From CAUJGP01 sp964612425 (GTDB taxonomy: Bacteria; Bdellovibrionota; Bdellovibrionia; Bdellovibrionales; Bdellovibrionaceae), in contig CAZTDX010000010.1 of assembly GCA_964612425.1 (NCBI GenBank), positions 1 to 64,000 of the forward strand: DNA of 64,000 nt, in the 5' to 3' direction. How positions within the stretch are numbered: the first letter of the stretch is position 1; each line of letters begins with the position of its first letter. The translations under genes were made by a program, and so were the position numbers. Positions 6,451 through 15,531 of this stretch are shown here, piece after piece. Under the pieces are notes generated by a model. It worked only from the letters and a program-made list of their open reading frames with translations. It was not told where the DNA came from and did not search any database.

Positions 6451-8835
6451 ATGGGTTCACATAAAGATTGCTGTTCCGTCGAAAAAAAAGAACATACGTC
6501 TCATCACGATCAAAGCGGCGGTTTAATTCATGACAAGACGGCTACAGACGTTATCGATCCTGTTTGCGGTATGAAGGTGGATCTAAAAACAGCAAAAGGT
6601 GGAGCATCTGAATATAAAGGCCAAACATATTATTTTTGCAACCCAAAATGTAAAACCAAATTTGATCATGAACCTGAAAAGTATCTATCTCCAAAGAAAG
6701 AGAGTGCCAACCTTCCTTTGGATGTGGAGTACACATGCCCGATGCACCCAGAGATAAAACAAATTGGCCCAGGCAGCTGTCCAATTTGTGGGATGGCGCT
6801 CGAACCAACAGTGCTAACGGCGGATCATCAAGAAGATCAAACTGAATATTTAGATATGCGCAAAAGATTTATTTTTTCGGTTGTACTAAGTGTTCCACTT
6901 CTTTTTGTTTCGATGGGAGGCCGTCATTTAATTTCTTCTCATGATAGTCAAGCTTGGATGAATTATATCGAATTTGCCTTAGCTACTCCGGTTGTTTTGT
7001 GGGGTGGTTGGCCTTTCTTTGAAAGATTTTGGATGTCACTTAAGACCAGAAATCTAAATATGTTCACGCTGATCGGGCTTGGTGTAGGTATAGCATATCT
7101 TTTTAGTTTATTTGGCGTATTTTTTCCAAGCATATTCCCTGAATCGATGAAGGACAAACACACGGGATTGGTGAATCTTTATTTTGAACCTGCAGCAGTA
7201 ATTGTGGCCTTAGTTCTGTTGGGGCAAGTTCTTGAACTAAAAGCGAGAAGCCAGACAAGTGCTGCGATTAAAGCTTTGCTCGGCCTTTCACCAAAAACAG
7301 CGCGAAGATTAAATGCTGACGGAAGTATTGAAGAGGTCCCTCTTGATGAAATCAAAGTTGGAGACAAACTGCAAGTAAGACCAGGAGAAAAAGTTCCCGT
7401 TGATGGTATTGTCATTTCGGGTAGTAGTTCGATTGATGAGTCGATGGTAACTGGCGAGCCGATGGCTGTTGAAAAGGAATCTGGATCGAATGTGATTGGC
7501 GCTACAATCAATGGTACGGGTTCTTTGGTTATCGAAGCCAAAAAGGTTGGTCGTGAAACCCTTCTTGCGCAAATTATTCAAATGGTCTCTGAAGCTCAGC
7601 GTTCGAAAGCACCGATTCAAAAATTAGCAGATACAGTGTCGGGATATTTTGTTCCGATTGTTGTTCTTGCTTCAATAGTAACCGCGATTGCTTGGTTTGT
7701 GATGGGTCCAGATCCAAAACTTGCAAACGCCATTGTGAATGCCATTGCCGTACTTATCATCGCTTGTCCGTGTGCCTTAGGACTTGCGACTCCAATGTCA
7801 ATTATGGTTGCCACTGGCAAAGCAGCCAAACAAGGAATTTTGTTTAAAGATGCCGGTGCAATTGAAATTCTTCGTACGATTCAAGTTCTCATCGTCGATA
7901 AGACGGGAACTTTGACTGAAGGAAAACCAAAAGTGACTTCGCTGAAAACATTTGGCGGCATCCGCGACGAAGAAATACTGACTCTGGTCGGAAGCATTGA
8001 GAGGGAAAGTGAACATCCTCTTGCACACGCTATTTATCAAAGTGCAAAAGACAATGGAGTTCAATTCTTGCCAGTTGAAAAGTTTCAGTCGGTGACAGGA
8101 AAGGGTGCTTCAGGAATCGTAGCGGGTAAAGTTCTGCATGTGGGTAACAAGACACTTATGACTGATAACTCAATTTCTTTGTCTGAAGTTGAAGTGATCG
8201 CGGATGATTTAAGAAAAGATGGTCAAACGGTGATGCTCGTTTCAATTGATAGAAAGATTGCAGCATTAATTGGAGTTTCTGATCCGATCAAGTCGACAAC
8301 GCCAGAGGCGCTGAAAACATTGAAGCAGTCGGGCCTTAAAATTGTGATGGTAACGGGTGATAATAAAATTACAGCGCAAGCAGTAGCTTCAAAGTTAGAT
8401 CTTGATGAAGTCGTTGCGGATGTTCTTCCACATCAAAAGGTTGAGATTGTCAAAAAATATCAAGCTCAGGGTTTTTCTGTTGGTATGGCTGGCGATGGAA
8501 TTAACGATGCTCCTGCTCTTGCACAGGCTGAAGTCGGAATTGCGATGGGGACTGGAACGGACATCGCCATGAAAAGTGCCGGTGTTACTCTGGTTAAAGG
8601 TGATCTTAACGGAATCGCCAAATCTAGGGAGCTAAGCTTAGAAACAATTGCGAATATCAAACAAAATTTATTCTTCGCATTTTTCTATAACGCTCTCGGT
8701 GTTCCAGTTGCAGCTGGAGTTCTCTTTCCGTTCTTTGGTATTTTACTCAGTCCGATTTTTGCTGCTGCGGCAATGAGTCTAAGTTCGGTTTCGGTTATTG
8801 CCAATGCGTTAAGGCTTGGTCGGGAAAGCAAATAG
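6451..8835 (+). CDS. copA: Copper-exporting P1B-type ATPase
   Basis: A 794-aa Cu(I) pump of the inner membrane. Instead of a classical GMxCxxC HMA domain, the N-terminus has a Cys/His-rich start, a YHS domain (DPVCGM ... FCNPKC, about residues 31-75) and a heavy-metal-binding domain (YTCPMHPEI ... GSCPICGMAL, about 93-118). The P-type core follows: TGE loop, the membrane metal site Cys439-Pro-Cys441, phosphorylation Asp483 in DKTGT, SEHPLA, and GDGINDAPA (682-690). The last membrane segments hold FYN and MSLSSVSV, typical of Cu(I) pumps. It is second in the csoR operon. Confidence 0.95.
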   Translation: MGSHKDCCSVEKKEHTSHHDQSGGLIHDKTATDVIDPVCGMKVDLKTAKGGASEYKGQTYYFCNPKCKTKFDHEPEKYLSPKKESANLPLDVEYTCPMHPEIKQIGPGSCPICGMALEPTVLTADHQEDQTEYLDMRKRFIFSVVLSVPLLFVSMGGRHLISSHDSQAWMNYIEFALATPVVLWGGWPFFERFWMSLKTRNLNMFTLIGLGVGIAYLFSLFGVFFPSIFPESMKDKHTGLVNLYFEPAAVIVALVLLGQVLELKARSQTSAAIKALLGLSPKTARRLNADGSIEEVPLDEIKVGDKLQVRPGEKVPVDGIVISGSSSIDESMVTGEPMAVEKESGSNVIGATINGTGSLVIEAKKVGRETLLAQIIQMVSEAQRSKAPIQKLADTVSGYFVPIVVLASIVTAIAWFVMGPDPKLANAIVNAIAVLIIACPCALGLATPMSIMVATGKAAKQGILFKDAGAIEILRTIQVLIVDKTGTLTEGKPKVTSLKTFGGIRDEEILTLVGSIERESEHPLAHAIYQSAKDNGVQFLPVEKFQSVTGKGASGIVAGKVLHVGNKTLMTDNSISLSEVEVIADDLRKDGQTVMLVSIDRKIAALIGVSDPIKSTTPEALKTLKQSGLKIVMVTGDNKITAQAVASKLDLDEVVADVLPHQKVEIVKKYQAQGFSVGMAGDGINDAPALAQAEVGIAMGTGTDIAMKSAGVTLVKGDLNGIAKSRELSLETIANIKQNLFFAFFYNALGVPVAAGVLFPFFGILLSPIFAAAAMSLSSVSVIANALRLGRESK

Positions 8836-8892
8836 ATTTTAAATTAAACAGTTCATGCAATGAGGCATGGCGAATAAAAAAAGGAGTTGGAT

Positions 8893-9213
8893 ATGAGATT
8901 AACATTAGTGGCGATAGCATTAATTGCGGGATTTGCAATTTCTGCGCAGGCGGAAGAGTCAGCAACCCAAGATCATCAACAGCATCATACAGCAGATGTT
9001 TCTTCTGAGAAAAAGCCTGAAGGTATGATGAATCATGAGATGATGGGTGGTGGAAAGATGGATATGGGCCAGATGCACACAATGATGGGCGAGTGTATGA
9101 AAACGCACAAAGACGGAAAAATGTGTGAAGGTCAGATGATGGAGCAATGTCAAAAAAATATGGAAAAAGGCGATTGCTCTAAAATGATGAAGAAAATGAA
9201 AAAGACAAAATAG
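8893..9213 (+). CDS. Secreted Met/His-rich copper-binding protein
   Basis: A 106-aa protein with a clear Sec signal peptide (MRLTLVAIALIAGFAISAQA). The mature part is packed with Met and His (HQQHH, MMNHEMMGG, MDMGQMHTMM) and has four Cys in the second half, then a lysine-rich end. Such composition binds Cu(I)/Cu(II) in the periplasm. The ATG at 8893 is chosen because AAGGAG lies six bases upstream. It follows copA by 57 bases and is likely part of the copper operon, acting as a periplasmic chaperone or sponge. No named family is recognised. Confidence 0.8.
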   Translation: MRLTLVAIALIAGFAISAQAEESATQDHQQHHTADVSSEKKPEGMMNHEMMGGGKMDMGQMHTMMGECMKTHKDGKMCEGQMMEQCQKNMEKGDCSKMMKKMKKTK

Positions 9214-9224
9214 TTTGTGGCAAT

Positions 9225-9253
9225 CTTAGTGGGCCTCTTGGTGGTCCACTAAG
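9225..9253 (+). terminator. Hairpin ending the copper operon
   Basis: An 11-bp stem with one G-U pair (9225-9235 with 9243-9253) and a 7-nt loop lies 12 bases after the last copper gene. There is no T tract, so it may be a Rho-assisted terminator or an mRNA-stabilising end. Confidence 0.5.
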
Positions 9254-9545
9254 TGGTGCTGTTGAAATAACAACCTTAAACCCCATATTCGTGAGTCCTC
9301 AGTTCCCACGCTAGAGTGTGAAAAACAAATTGTGAAGGTTGACATGGGCCATTTTCTTAAATGAAAAAGCAATCGGATTTATCTCTATCTAACTTAAGCA
9401 TATCGCACTTTCTGCAAAATCAGCAGTTGAAGTTAATGATTTTTACAAAAATACACTTATAAAAAATTCGATCGCTTGTCTTTGCGCCTGATTATTGTAA
9501 GCCAAATCACTGGACTAATCAATTTGAGATTAATTATGACCCTAC
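9254..9545. other. Intergenic, no intact gene
   Basis: No intact gene is seen. The last part probably belongs to the N-terminal end of the GNAT relic that becomes readable from about 9546, but stop codons in every frame prevent a confident reading. Confidence 0.4.
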
Positions 9546-10077
9546 AGGACCATCATTAAAAAACTTTCGTTCCTAGTTTATGACGGAAACAAATCTATTG
9601 GATGTATTGCGAATAATTTAAAACTTCCAGGAGTTGTGGGACCTTCTGCTGCATCAGAAACTTTTGCACGTGCGTGGAGTCAGATTTCTGGTTCTGAATT
9701 TAAAACTGGTATGACTCAAAAAATTTACCAGTTAGAGAAAGTTCAGTTTCCAGAGAGCGTAAATGGAAAAATGGAAGTAGCAACCTCTGCAAAATTGGAA
9801 TTAATTACTGATTGGGCTTATCAATTCACCATCGAATCTTTGCCTCATGAGCCAACGTCAAAATTGGAATGCCTTGAAATCGCTAGAATTAGAATTGAAA
9901 AAGGCGAAGTTTTTATTTGGAAGGATGTAAATAGCAATCCTGTATCAATTAATGTTGGATAGAGGAAAAGCTTTTTGTGTGCTCTATGCAGACCTAACCA
10001 ATCCAACTTCAAATAAAATTTATCAACAAATCGGCTATCAACCGATTGCGAACTCAACACAGTATGTTTTTGGATAA
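9546..10077 (+). pseudogene. Decayed GNAT acetyltransferase
   Basis: Two frames hold parts of one protein. Up to 9962, one frame reads through LPGVVGPSAASETFARAW and a long middle section ending IWKDVNSNPVSIN. From 9958, another frame reads AFCVLYADLTNPTSNKIYQQ and IGYQPI to a TAA at 10075-10077. Both are typical of one GNAT family in which they should be separated by ~40 residues carrying the acetyl-CoA motif (Arg/Gln-x-x-Gly-x-Gly/Ala). That motif is missing, so a deletion with frameshift destroyed the enzyme. The 5' end is also degraded. Confidence 0.7.
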
Positions 10078-10377
10078 AAATAAGAGTTTTGTTATTGAAG
10101 ATGGTAATAGAGTCCGTGATAAAGCAGAAGGTATATTGAACAATGAGCGAGCAGAATCATTCGTCAATACAAGATTAAAGACTAAGCAGAGCAATGATTG
10201 AGCAAGTTGCTCTTAACTGTCTTAATTCAAAAAAATTAGAATTTGTAGAGAGCGAATTGCTGGCCTGGATACTTCTGCGACTAAGACATCCACTCTTATT
10301 TTAGCAAAATATTGATGCGAGGTGTTTAGTCCCTTTTTTGACTTTCCTTTTCAAAGCACGATAGGCTTCCATAACTT
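10078..10377. other. Intergenic region before bamA
   Basis: No supported gene. A 45-codon frame at 10064-10201 has no ribosome site or family signature. A TTGACT at about 10335-10340 could be the -35 of the bamA promoter, but no convincing -10 follows at the right distance. Confidence 0.4.
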
Positions 10378-12723
10378 ATGGTTAAATCGTTTATTTATTG
10401 GTGTTTTATCTTATTTTTGAGTGTGATTTCGTCGGCGCAAAACGCTGATTTGATTGTGCGTAAAATTTCTATTCAAGGGCAAAAGAAAATCGAAGCTGAT
10501 GCCATTCGAGCTAAGATCACGACAGTTGAAGGTAAAACTTACTCTTCAGAGAAGGTTCGGGCCGATGTTCAAAATCTTTTTAATCTTGGCTACTTTAGTG
10601 ATATTGAAGTATTAAGTGAAGTAAGTGCAAATCAAATCGATTTAATTTATAAGGTGAAAGAAAAACCAACGATTGTTGAATTGACAATTGTTGGGAATGC
10701 CGAAGTAAAAGATGATGATGTTAAAGAGCAAGTGACCATAAAAGCTTTTGAAATCTTAAATCACGCTAAAATTAGAGAGTCCCAAGAAAAGCTTCAAAAA
10801 TATTACGAGGAAAAGGGTTTCTTACTCGCTAAAATTGACCCCCTTGTTGAAGATGTTGTCCCTGGCGAAAAAGTGAAGCTGACCTTTCGAATCGAGGAAA
10901 ATGAAAAAGTAAAAGTTAAAAAAATTCGCTTTTTAGGGAATACCAAATTAAAAGATGGCTTTTTAAAAAATCGAATGGTGACTCAAGAAGGTGGTTTTTT
11001 TAGCTTTATGAGCGGGACGGGCGGCTATAAACAAGATGCCTTTGATCGCGATACACAAATGCTAAAGTACCTTTATTTTAATGAAGGTTATGTTCAGGTA
11101 AAAATTGAAAAACCCCAAGTTTATGTAACCCCCGACAAGAAGGGGATCTACATAACCATCAAAATTGATGAGGGTGATCAGTTCAAAGTGGGAAGTGTCG
11201 ACTTCACAGGAGACATCCTCTATGGCCGCGATGAGTTGCGTGAGTTTATTAAAATAGATAAAAAGGAAGTATTCTCTTACGAGGTCATGCAAAAAGATTT
11301 AAGTGAATTGCAGGCGAAGTATGGTGATTTAGGATATGCTTTTGCCAACGTTATTCCGCGAACTAATATTGATGAAAAAAACAAGATTGTTGATGTGACC
11401 TTTGAATTTGATAAGGGAAACAAAGTTTATTTTGGAAAAATCAATGTTGTTGGGAATGGTCGAACGAGAGATAAGGTCGTTCGACGTGAGCTCAGGATTT
11501 TTGAAGGTGAGTTGTACAATGAAACTCGTAAGCGCGAATCACTTGAAAACATACAGAGACTTGGTTTTTTTGAGGAAGTAAATTTTAAAAATTCCACTCC
11601 TCCTGATAAGCCAGATCAATTGAATATCGATATCACTGTGAAAGAACGTCATACAGGTTCCGTTCAATTGGGAGCAGGGTACAGCACTCGCGACAAGTTT
11701 ACTTTTAATGGTCAAGTCAATGAAAGTAACTTCTTAGGTAAAGGCCAAAAACTTGGTGCTTCAGTCAGTCATAGCGAAAATATTACTCGTTATCGATTTA
11801 ATTTTACTGAACCTAACTTCAATGATTCCGATTGGTCTCTGGGTGGTGAAATCTATAAAGACAGTGATTCAAGAAGAGATGATTTTACCCAAGAATTATT
11901 GGGAGCAGGAACCAGTGTTGGTCACCCTTTAGGAGATTATGTCAATGCGTTTGTAAAATATCGCTACGATAAAACAGATCTCAAAAGTAAGACGGATGAG
12001 GCAGGTAAACCTTTGGCTGACCCTAAAATTTATCCTCTTGAAACGGCATCAGGTGTTACAAGCTCCATGACTGGAACCATTGAGTACGATCGTCGTGATG
12101 ATCGTTTTACTCCCTCTAAAGGAATATATTTATCAACTTCTTTGGAGCGTGCCGGACTGGGTGGGGACTTAAGGTATATGAAGAGTATGAGTTCGATGCG
12201 CTATTTTCAAAAAATATTTTGGGATGTGGTGTGGAGAAACAATTTTGTTTATGGTCTCTTGCAGTCTACTGAGTCTGGAAAAGAACCTCCATTCAATGAA
12301 AGATTTTTATTGGGTGGATCTTTCTCTTTAAGAGGTTATCCTAGTTTTACTGTGGGTAAGTACCTTCGCTCACAAATGCGATATGATTACTTAACTGATC
12401 CTGCTCGAACAAATCCTTGGAGCCCCGACTTAGCAGAAAAAGCATCAATGCGACCATTCGGTGGCCTCCAACAGTTGTATTATATGACAGAGTTGGAATT
12501 TCCTCTCATCGCTGATGCAGGAATTAAGGGCGCGATATTTTTTGATATAGGGCAAGCCGAAGATACAATCACCAGTAGAGACTTTTTCTCAGATGTGGGA
12601 TTTGGTATTCGTTGGTTCTCACCCATTGGTGCTTTAAGATTTGAATGGGGATTTCCATTAAATAGAAATCCAGATCGACACCCACCAATGAATTTTGAAT
12701 TTATGATTGGACCTTCGTTTTGA
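10378..12723 (+). CDS. bamA: Outer-membrane assembly factor BamA
   Basis: An Omp85 protein (781 aa) that folds and inserts beta-barrel proteins. A signal peptide (ending near SAQ, residue ~21) is followed by five POTRA domains to about residue 420, then a 16-strand barrel. The loop 6 motif appears as FLLGGSFSLRGYPSF near residue 650 (family form VRGF/Y). The chain ends in Phe, the usual outer-membrane signature. The start is the only good Met before the signal peptide, although no strong Shine-Dalgarno is visible. It heads a run of envelope genes in the same direction. Confidence 0.96.
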   Translation: MVKSFIYWCFILFLSVISSAQNADLIVRKISIQGQKKIEADAIRAKITTVEGKTYSSEKVRADVQNLFNLGYFSDIEVLSEVSANQIDLIYKVKEKPTIVELTIVGNAEVKDDDVKEQVTIKAFEILNHAKIRESQEKLQKYYEEKGFLLAKIDPLVEDVVPGEKVKLTFRIEENEKVKVKKIRFLGNTKLKDGFLKNRMVTQEGGFFSFMSGTGGYKQDAFDRDTQMLKYLYFNEGYVQVKIEKPQVYVTPDKKGIYITIKIDEGDQFKVGSVDFTGDILYGRDELREFIKIDKKEVFSYEVMQKDLSELQAKYGDLGYAFANVIPRTNIDEKNKIVDVTFEFDKGNKVYFGKINVVGNGRTRDKVVRRELRIFEGELYNETRKRESLENIQRLGFFEEVNFKNSTPPDKPDQLNIDITVKERHTGSVQLGAGYSTRDKFTFNGQVNESNFLGKGQKLGASVSHSENITRYRFNFTEPNFNDSDWSLGGEIYKDSDSRRDDFTQELLGAGTSVGHPLGDYVNAFVKYRYDKTDLKSKTDEAGKPLADPKIYPLETASGVTSSMTGTIEYDRRDDRFTPSKGIYLSTSLERAGLGGDLRYMKSMSSMRYFQKIFWDVVWRNNFVYGLLQSTESGKEPPFNERFLLGGSFSLRGYPSFTVGKYLRSQMRYDYLTDPARTNPWSPDLAEKASMRPFGGLQQLYYMTELEFPLIADAGIKGAIFFDIGQAEDTITSRDFFSDVGFGIRWFSPIGALRFEWGFPLNRNPDRHPPMNFEFMIGPSF

Positions 12724-12779
12724 TGAGTAATAATTAAATAAGAAAGTTTAAAATAGTTATAACTAGAGGAGAATTGGAA

Positions 12780-13292
12780 ATGAAAAAAATAGGAATGCTT
12801 TTTGTGGGATTATTTTTAGTAGCAGGAATCGCGGCACATGCTGCTGATACTAAGTTCGGCTATGTGGATTTACAAAAAGCGATTCAAAGCACGACAGCAG
12901 GTAAAAAGGCCAAAGCAGAATTAGAGGCTGATTTTAATAAGCGAAAAAAAGATATGGAAGCAAAGCAAGCTGATATCAAAAAAATGAACGAAGATTTAGA
13001 AAAGAAAAAGGGCGTACTTTCTGATGAGGCTATGCAAAAAAAGCAAGCTGAAATTCAAGAAGAGATGATGAAGCTCCAAGAGCTTTACGGAAAAAATCAA
13101 ATGGAGATTCAAAAGAAACAAAACGAATTAACGAATCCCATTTTAGAAAAAATGAAAAATGTATTAGATAAGATTTCTAAGAACGATGGATATTCCGTTA
13201 TTTTTGAAAAGAACGAACAAAGTGTTCTATGGATTAAAGCTGAATACAATTTGACAGATAAACTTGTTCAAGAATTTGAAAAAACAAAATAG
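12780..13292 (+). CDS. skp: Periplasmic chaperone Skp/OmpH
   Basis: A 170-aa periplasmic chaperone for unfolded outer-membrane proteins. It has a signal peptide (to about residue 21, IAAHA) and then the conserved start FGYVDLQKAI. A long charged coiled coil (about residues 40-125) forms the tentacles, and the C-terminal strand region ends the protein. The ATG at 12780 has AGAGGAGAA upstream and is preferred to the TTG two codons earlier. As in E. coli it follows bamA, but lpxD, which normally comes next, is absent. Confidence 0.93.
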   Translation: MKKIGMLFVGLFLVAGIAAHAADTKFGYVDLQKAIQSTTAGKKAKAELEADFNKRKKDMEAKQADIKKMNEDLEKKKGVLSDEAMQKKQAEIQEEMMKLQELYGKNQMEIQKKQNELTNPILEKMKNVLDKISKNDGYSVIFEKNEQSVLWIKAEYNLTDKLVQEFEKTK

Positions 13293-13328
13293 CACTATTT
13301 AAGTGGTGCCTTAAAAGGTGGGGTGGTT

Positions 13329-13808
13329 ATGGAACAACTAAAACCTTATTCATTGAGTATAGAAGAGATTATAAAAATCTTACCCCATCGACATCCTTTT
13401 ATTTTTGTTGATCGCGTAATTGAAGTAGCTTGGGGTCCTCACTACCCTCAGCGAACAGGTAATACGATTAAGGCCATAAAAAATATCACAATCAATGAAC
13501 CCTATTTTCAGGGTCACTTTCCACACAGGCCTGTTATGCCTGGGGTGATCATACTTGAAGTTTTTGCACAAGTGGGTGCATTACTTTGTAATCGCCCAGG
13601 AGATCCACCACAAGATGTCGCTCTTGTCGGAATAAATGAAGCTCGTTTTCGACAGCCTGTGATTCCTGGGGACCAACTTCTCATCGAGATGGATTGCCGA
13701 AAAGACCGAGGACAGATTTTAATTTTTGGTGGAAAGGTCACAGTCAATGGTGAAACTGTTGCCGAAGCGGAATTGCTCGCAAAGGTATTTCCTTTAGTTA
13801 AAATTTAA
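13329..13808 (+). CDS. fabZ: 3-hydroxyacyl-ACP dehydratase FabZ
   Basis: A 159-aa hot-dog fold enzyme that dehydrates 3-hydroxyacyl-ACP in fatty-acid elongation and so competes with LpxA for the same substrate pool. The catalytic residues are His63 (GHFPHRPVMPG) and Glu77 (ILEVFAQ). The N-terminal motif LPHRHPFIFVDRV is intact. ATG 13329 is preferred over the in-frame GTG two codons upstream because AAGGTGGGG is then at the right distance. lpxA starts 17 bases after its end. Confidence 0.95.
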   Translation: MEQLKPYSLSIEEIIKILPHRHPFIFVDRVIEVAWGPHYPQRTGNTIKAIKNITINEPYFQGHFPHRPVMPGVIILEVFAQVGALLCNRPGDPPQDVALVGINEARFRQPVIPGDQLLIEMDCRKDRGQILIFGGKVTVNGETVAEAELLAKVFPLVKI

Positions 13809-13825
13809 GTAATGGAGTTTTGTTT

Positions 13826-14611
13826 ATGAGTATTCATCCTTCATCAGTTATTACTGGAAATTTAGAGCTTGCTGAGGGTGCAGAAATTGGTCCCTATTGT
13901 TTGATTCAAGGCCATGTTAAAATTGGTAAGGGTACCATTGTAGAAGGTCATGTTTCCATTGGAAGCAAAGGCGGCTATGTGGAAATTGGAGAGCATAATC
14001 ACTTTCATCCAGGAGCTGTAATTGGTGGACCTCCTCAAGATATTACTTATAAAGGAGAGCAAACATCATTGATTATTGGTGATCATAATATTTTTCGTGA
14101 ATTTTCAACAGTAAATCTCGCAACGAGCAAAGAAGAAAAGAAAACAACCTTAGGTTCACACTGTTATATGATGAGCTATACTCACGTAGGACATGATTGT
14201 CGAATTGGAAATTATGTGGTTGTCGCCAATGATTCTCATATTGGTGGACATTGCTTTATTGATGATAACGTTGTGATTGGCGGTATGTGTGCCTTCAATC
14301 AATTTACACGAGTAGGAAAAGGTTCATTTATTGCTGGTGGTTCTATCGTCAATAAAGATATCATTCCCTTCTCTAAAGCTCAGGGTAATCATGCCGTGAT
14401 TCGCGCTACAAATAAAGTAGGTTTAGCTCGAAGAGGTGTTTCTCGTGAAGAAGTAGATAATATTCATCGCGCCATCAGAATATTAATTATGGGTTCTGAT
14501 ACTCAAGAAGAAGCTTTAGCACGAATTGATACTGAGTGTTCTGCTTCAGAAAACATTGAGTACTTGATTCAGTTTATTCGTCAGTCAAAGAGAGGAATTG
14601 CCAAAGAATGA
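13826..14611 (+). CDS. lpxA: UDP-GlcNAc-type acyltransferase LpxA
   Basis: A 261-aa left-handed beta-helix trimer enzyme that catalyses the first step of lipid A synthesis. Hexapeptide repeats run from the N-terminus to about residue 185. The catalytic His is His123 in YTHVGHD (E. coli His125), with His120 alongside. The segment equivalent to E. coli AVHQF reads AFNQF, so the E. coli His160 position is Asn here. The C-terminal helical domain is complete. The next gene overlaps by four bases (ATGA), and that gene may supply an amino-sugar substrate. Confidence 0.96.
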   Translation: MSIHPSSVITGNLELAEGAEIGPYCLIQGHVKIGKGTIVEGHVSIGSKGGYVEIGEHNHFHPGAVIGGPPQDITYKGEQTSLIIGDHNIFREFSTVNLATSKEEKKTTLGSHCYMMSYTHVGHDCRIGNYVVVANDSHIGGHCFIDDNVVIGGMCAFNQFTRVGKGSFIAGGSIVNKDIIPFSKAQGNHAVIRATNKVGLARRGVSREEVDNIHRAIRILIMGSDTQEEALARIDTECSASENIEYLIQFIRQSKRGIAKE

Positions 14612-15531
14612 AAAAACTTAGAGCTGCCGTCGTTGGAGTAGGATATCTCGGAGCTTTTCACGCTCAAAAATACAAGAATAATCCACAATCTGATTTGGTT
14701 GGAGTTTTTGACATCAATCGCATGCAAGCTCAAAAAGTGGCTAACGCCCTAAGTGTTGGAGTTTTTGAAAAACTGGAAGATCTTCCAGGCAAGGTAGACG
14801 TAGCAACGATCGCCACTTCGACACAAAATCACTTTGAAGTGGCGGAGTTTTTAATTCAAAATGGAATTCATTTAAATATTGAAAAACCAATTACCGCGGA
14901 TTTATCTCAAGCTCATAAGTTAATCGATTTAGCGAGTAAAAAAAATGTTAAGATCACAGTAGGGCATATTGAGCGATTTAATCCGGCCTTTTTAAAATGG
15001 CGCCTCTTAATGGGAACATCTAAATATATTGAGTTTGAGCGTTGTGGACCGTTTAAGGCTCGTGGGGCAGATGTGAGTGTGATCCACGATTTAATGATTC
15101 ACGATATTGACTTATTGTTATCACTCAACCCTGGACCGATCATTAATCTAGAGGCGCGAGGAGCAAAACTCATGTCACAAACCATTGATTGGGCTGTCGT
15201 TTGGTTGTCGTTTAGTAATTTAAAAGTTTGTCTTAAGGCTTCAAGAGTGTCACCTATTCCTGCGCGTTTGATTAAATCCTATGACGATGACTCTCATTGG
15301 ACCGTGTATCTCAATAATGGTGAGTTGGATCGCGTGCGCTTTCATAGTGGACTTGATGCTTCCCTGGTGTCAGAACGAATTGCCACAGATAAAGTTGATG
15401 CCCTTCAAAAAGAAACCGATGCATTTGTTGATGCGATTATTAATAATCGAGAGCCTCTAATTTCTGGTCGTGATGGGCTTGTGGCATTGGAATTAGTGGA
15501 AAGGATTTGTTCCGAGCTTTCTCATGTCTAG
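14608..15531 (+). CDS. Gfo/Idh/MocA dehydrogenase, GnnA-like
   Basis: A 307-aa NAD(P)-dependent sugar dehydrogenase. The Rossmann motif VVGVGYLGAFHA is at residues 8-19, the catalytic EKP is at 92-94, and GHIERFNPAF at 119-128 is typical of the family. It is coupled to lpxA (4-bp overlap) and to lpxB (8-bp overlap). In Acidithiobacillus ferrooxidans, gnnA of this family lies between lpxA and lpxB and oxidises the 3-OH of UDP-GlcNAc. GnnB then transaminates it to give UDP-GlcNAc3N for amide-linked lipid A. The same role is inferred here; no gnnB-type aminotransferase lies in the window. Confidence 0.85.
   Translation: MKKLRAAVVGVGYLGAFHAQKYKNNPQSDLVGVFDINRMQAQKVANALSVGVFEKLEDLPGKVDVATIATSTQNHFEVAEFLIQNGIHLNIEKPITADLSQAHKLIDLASKKNVKITVGHIERFNPAFLKWRLLMGTSKYIEFERCGPFKARGADVSVIHDLMIHDIDLLLSLNPGPIINLEARGAKLMSQTIDWAVVWLSFSNLKVCLKASRVSPIPARLIKSYDDDSHWTVYLNNGELDRVRFHSGLDASLVSERIATDKVDALQKETDAFVDAIINNREPLISGRDGLVALELVERICSELSHV

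Noticed and set aside
7179..7541. Long antisense frames inside copA
   Set aside because: Opposite-strand shadows of a conserved gene; no start signals or family features.
10064..10201. 45-codon frame after the GNAT relic
   Set aside because: Overlaps the relic, has no ribosome site and no recognisable sequence.
10200..10212. Small palindrome GAGCAA-G-TTGCTC
   Set aside because: Short, alone and far from any promoter; expected by chance in AT-rich DNA.
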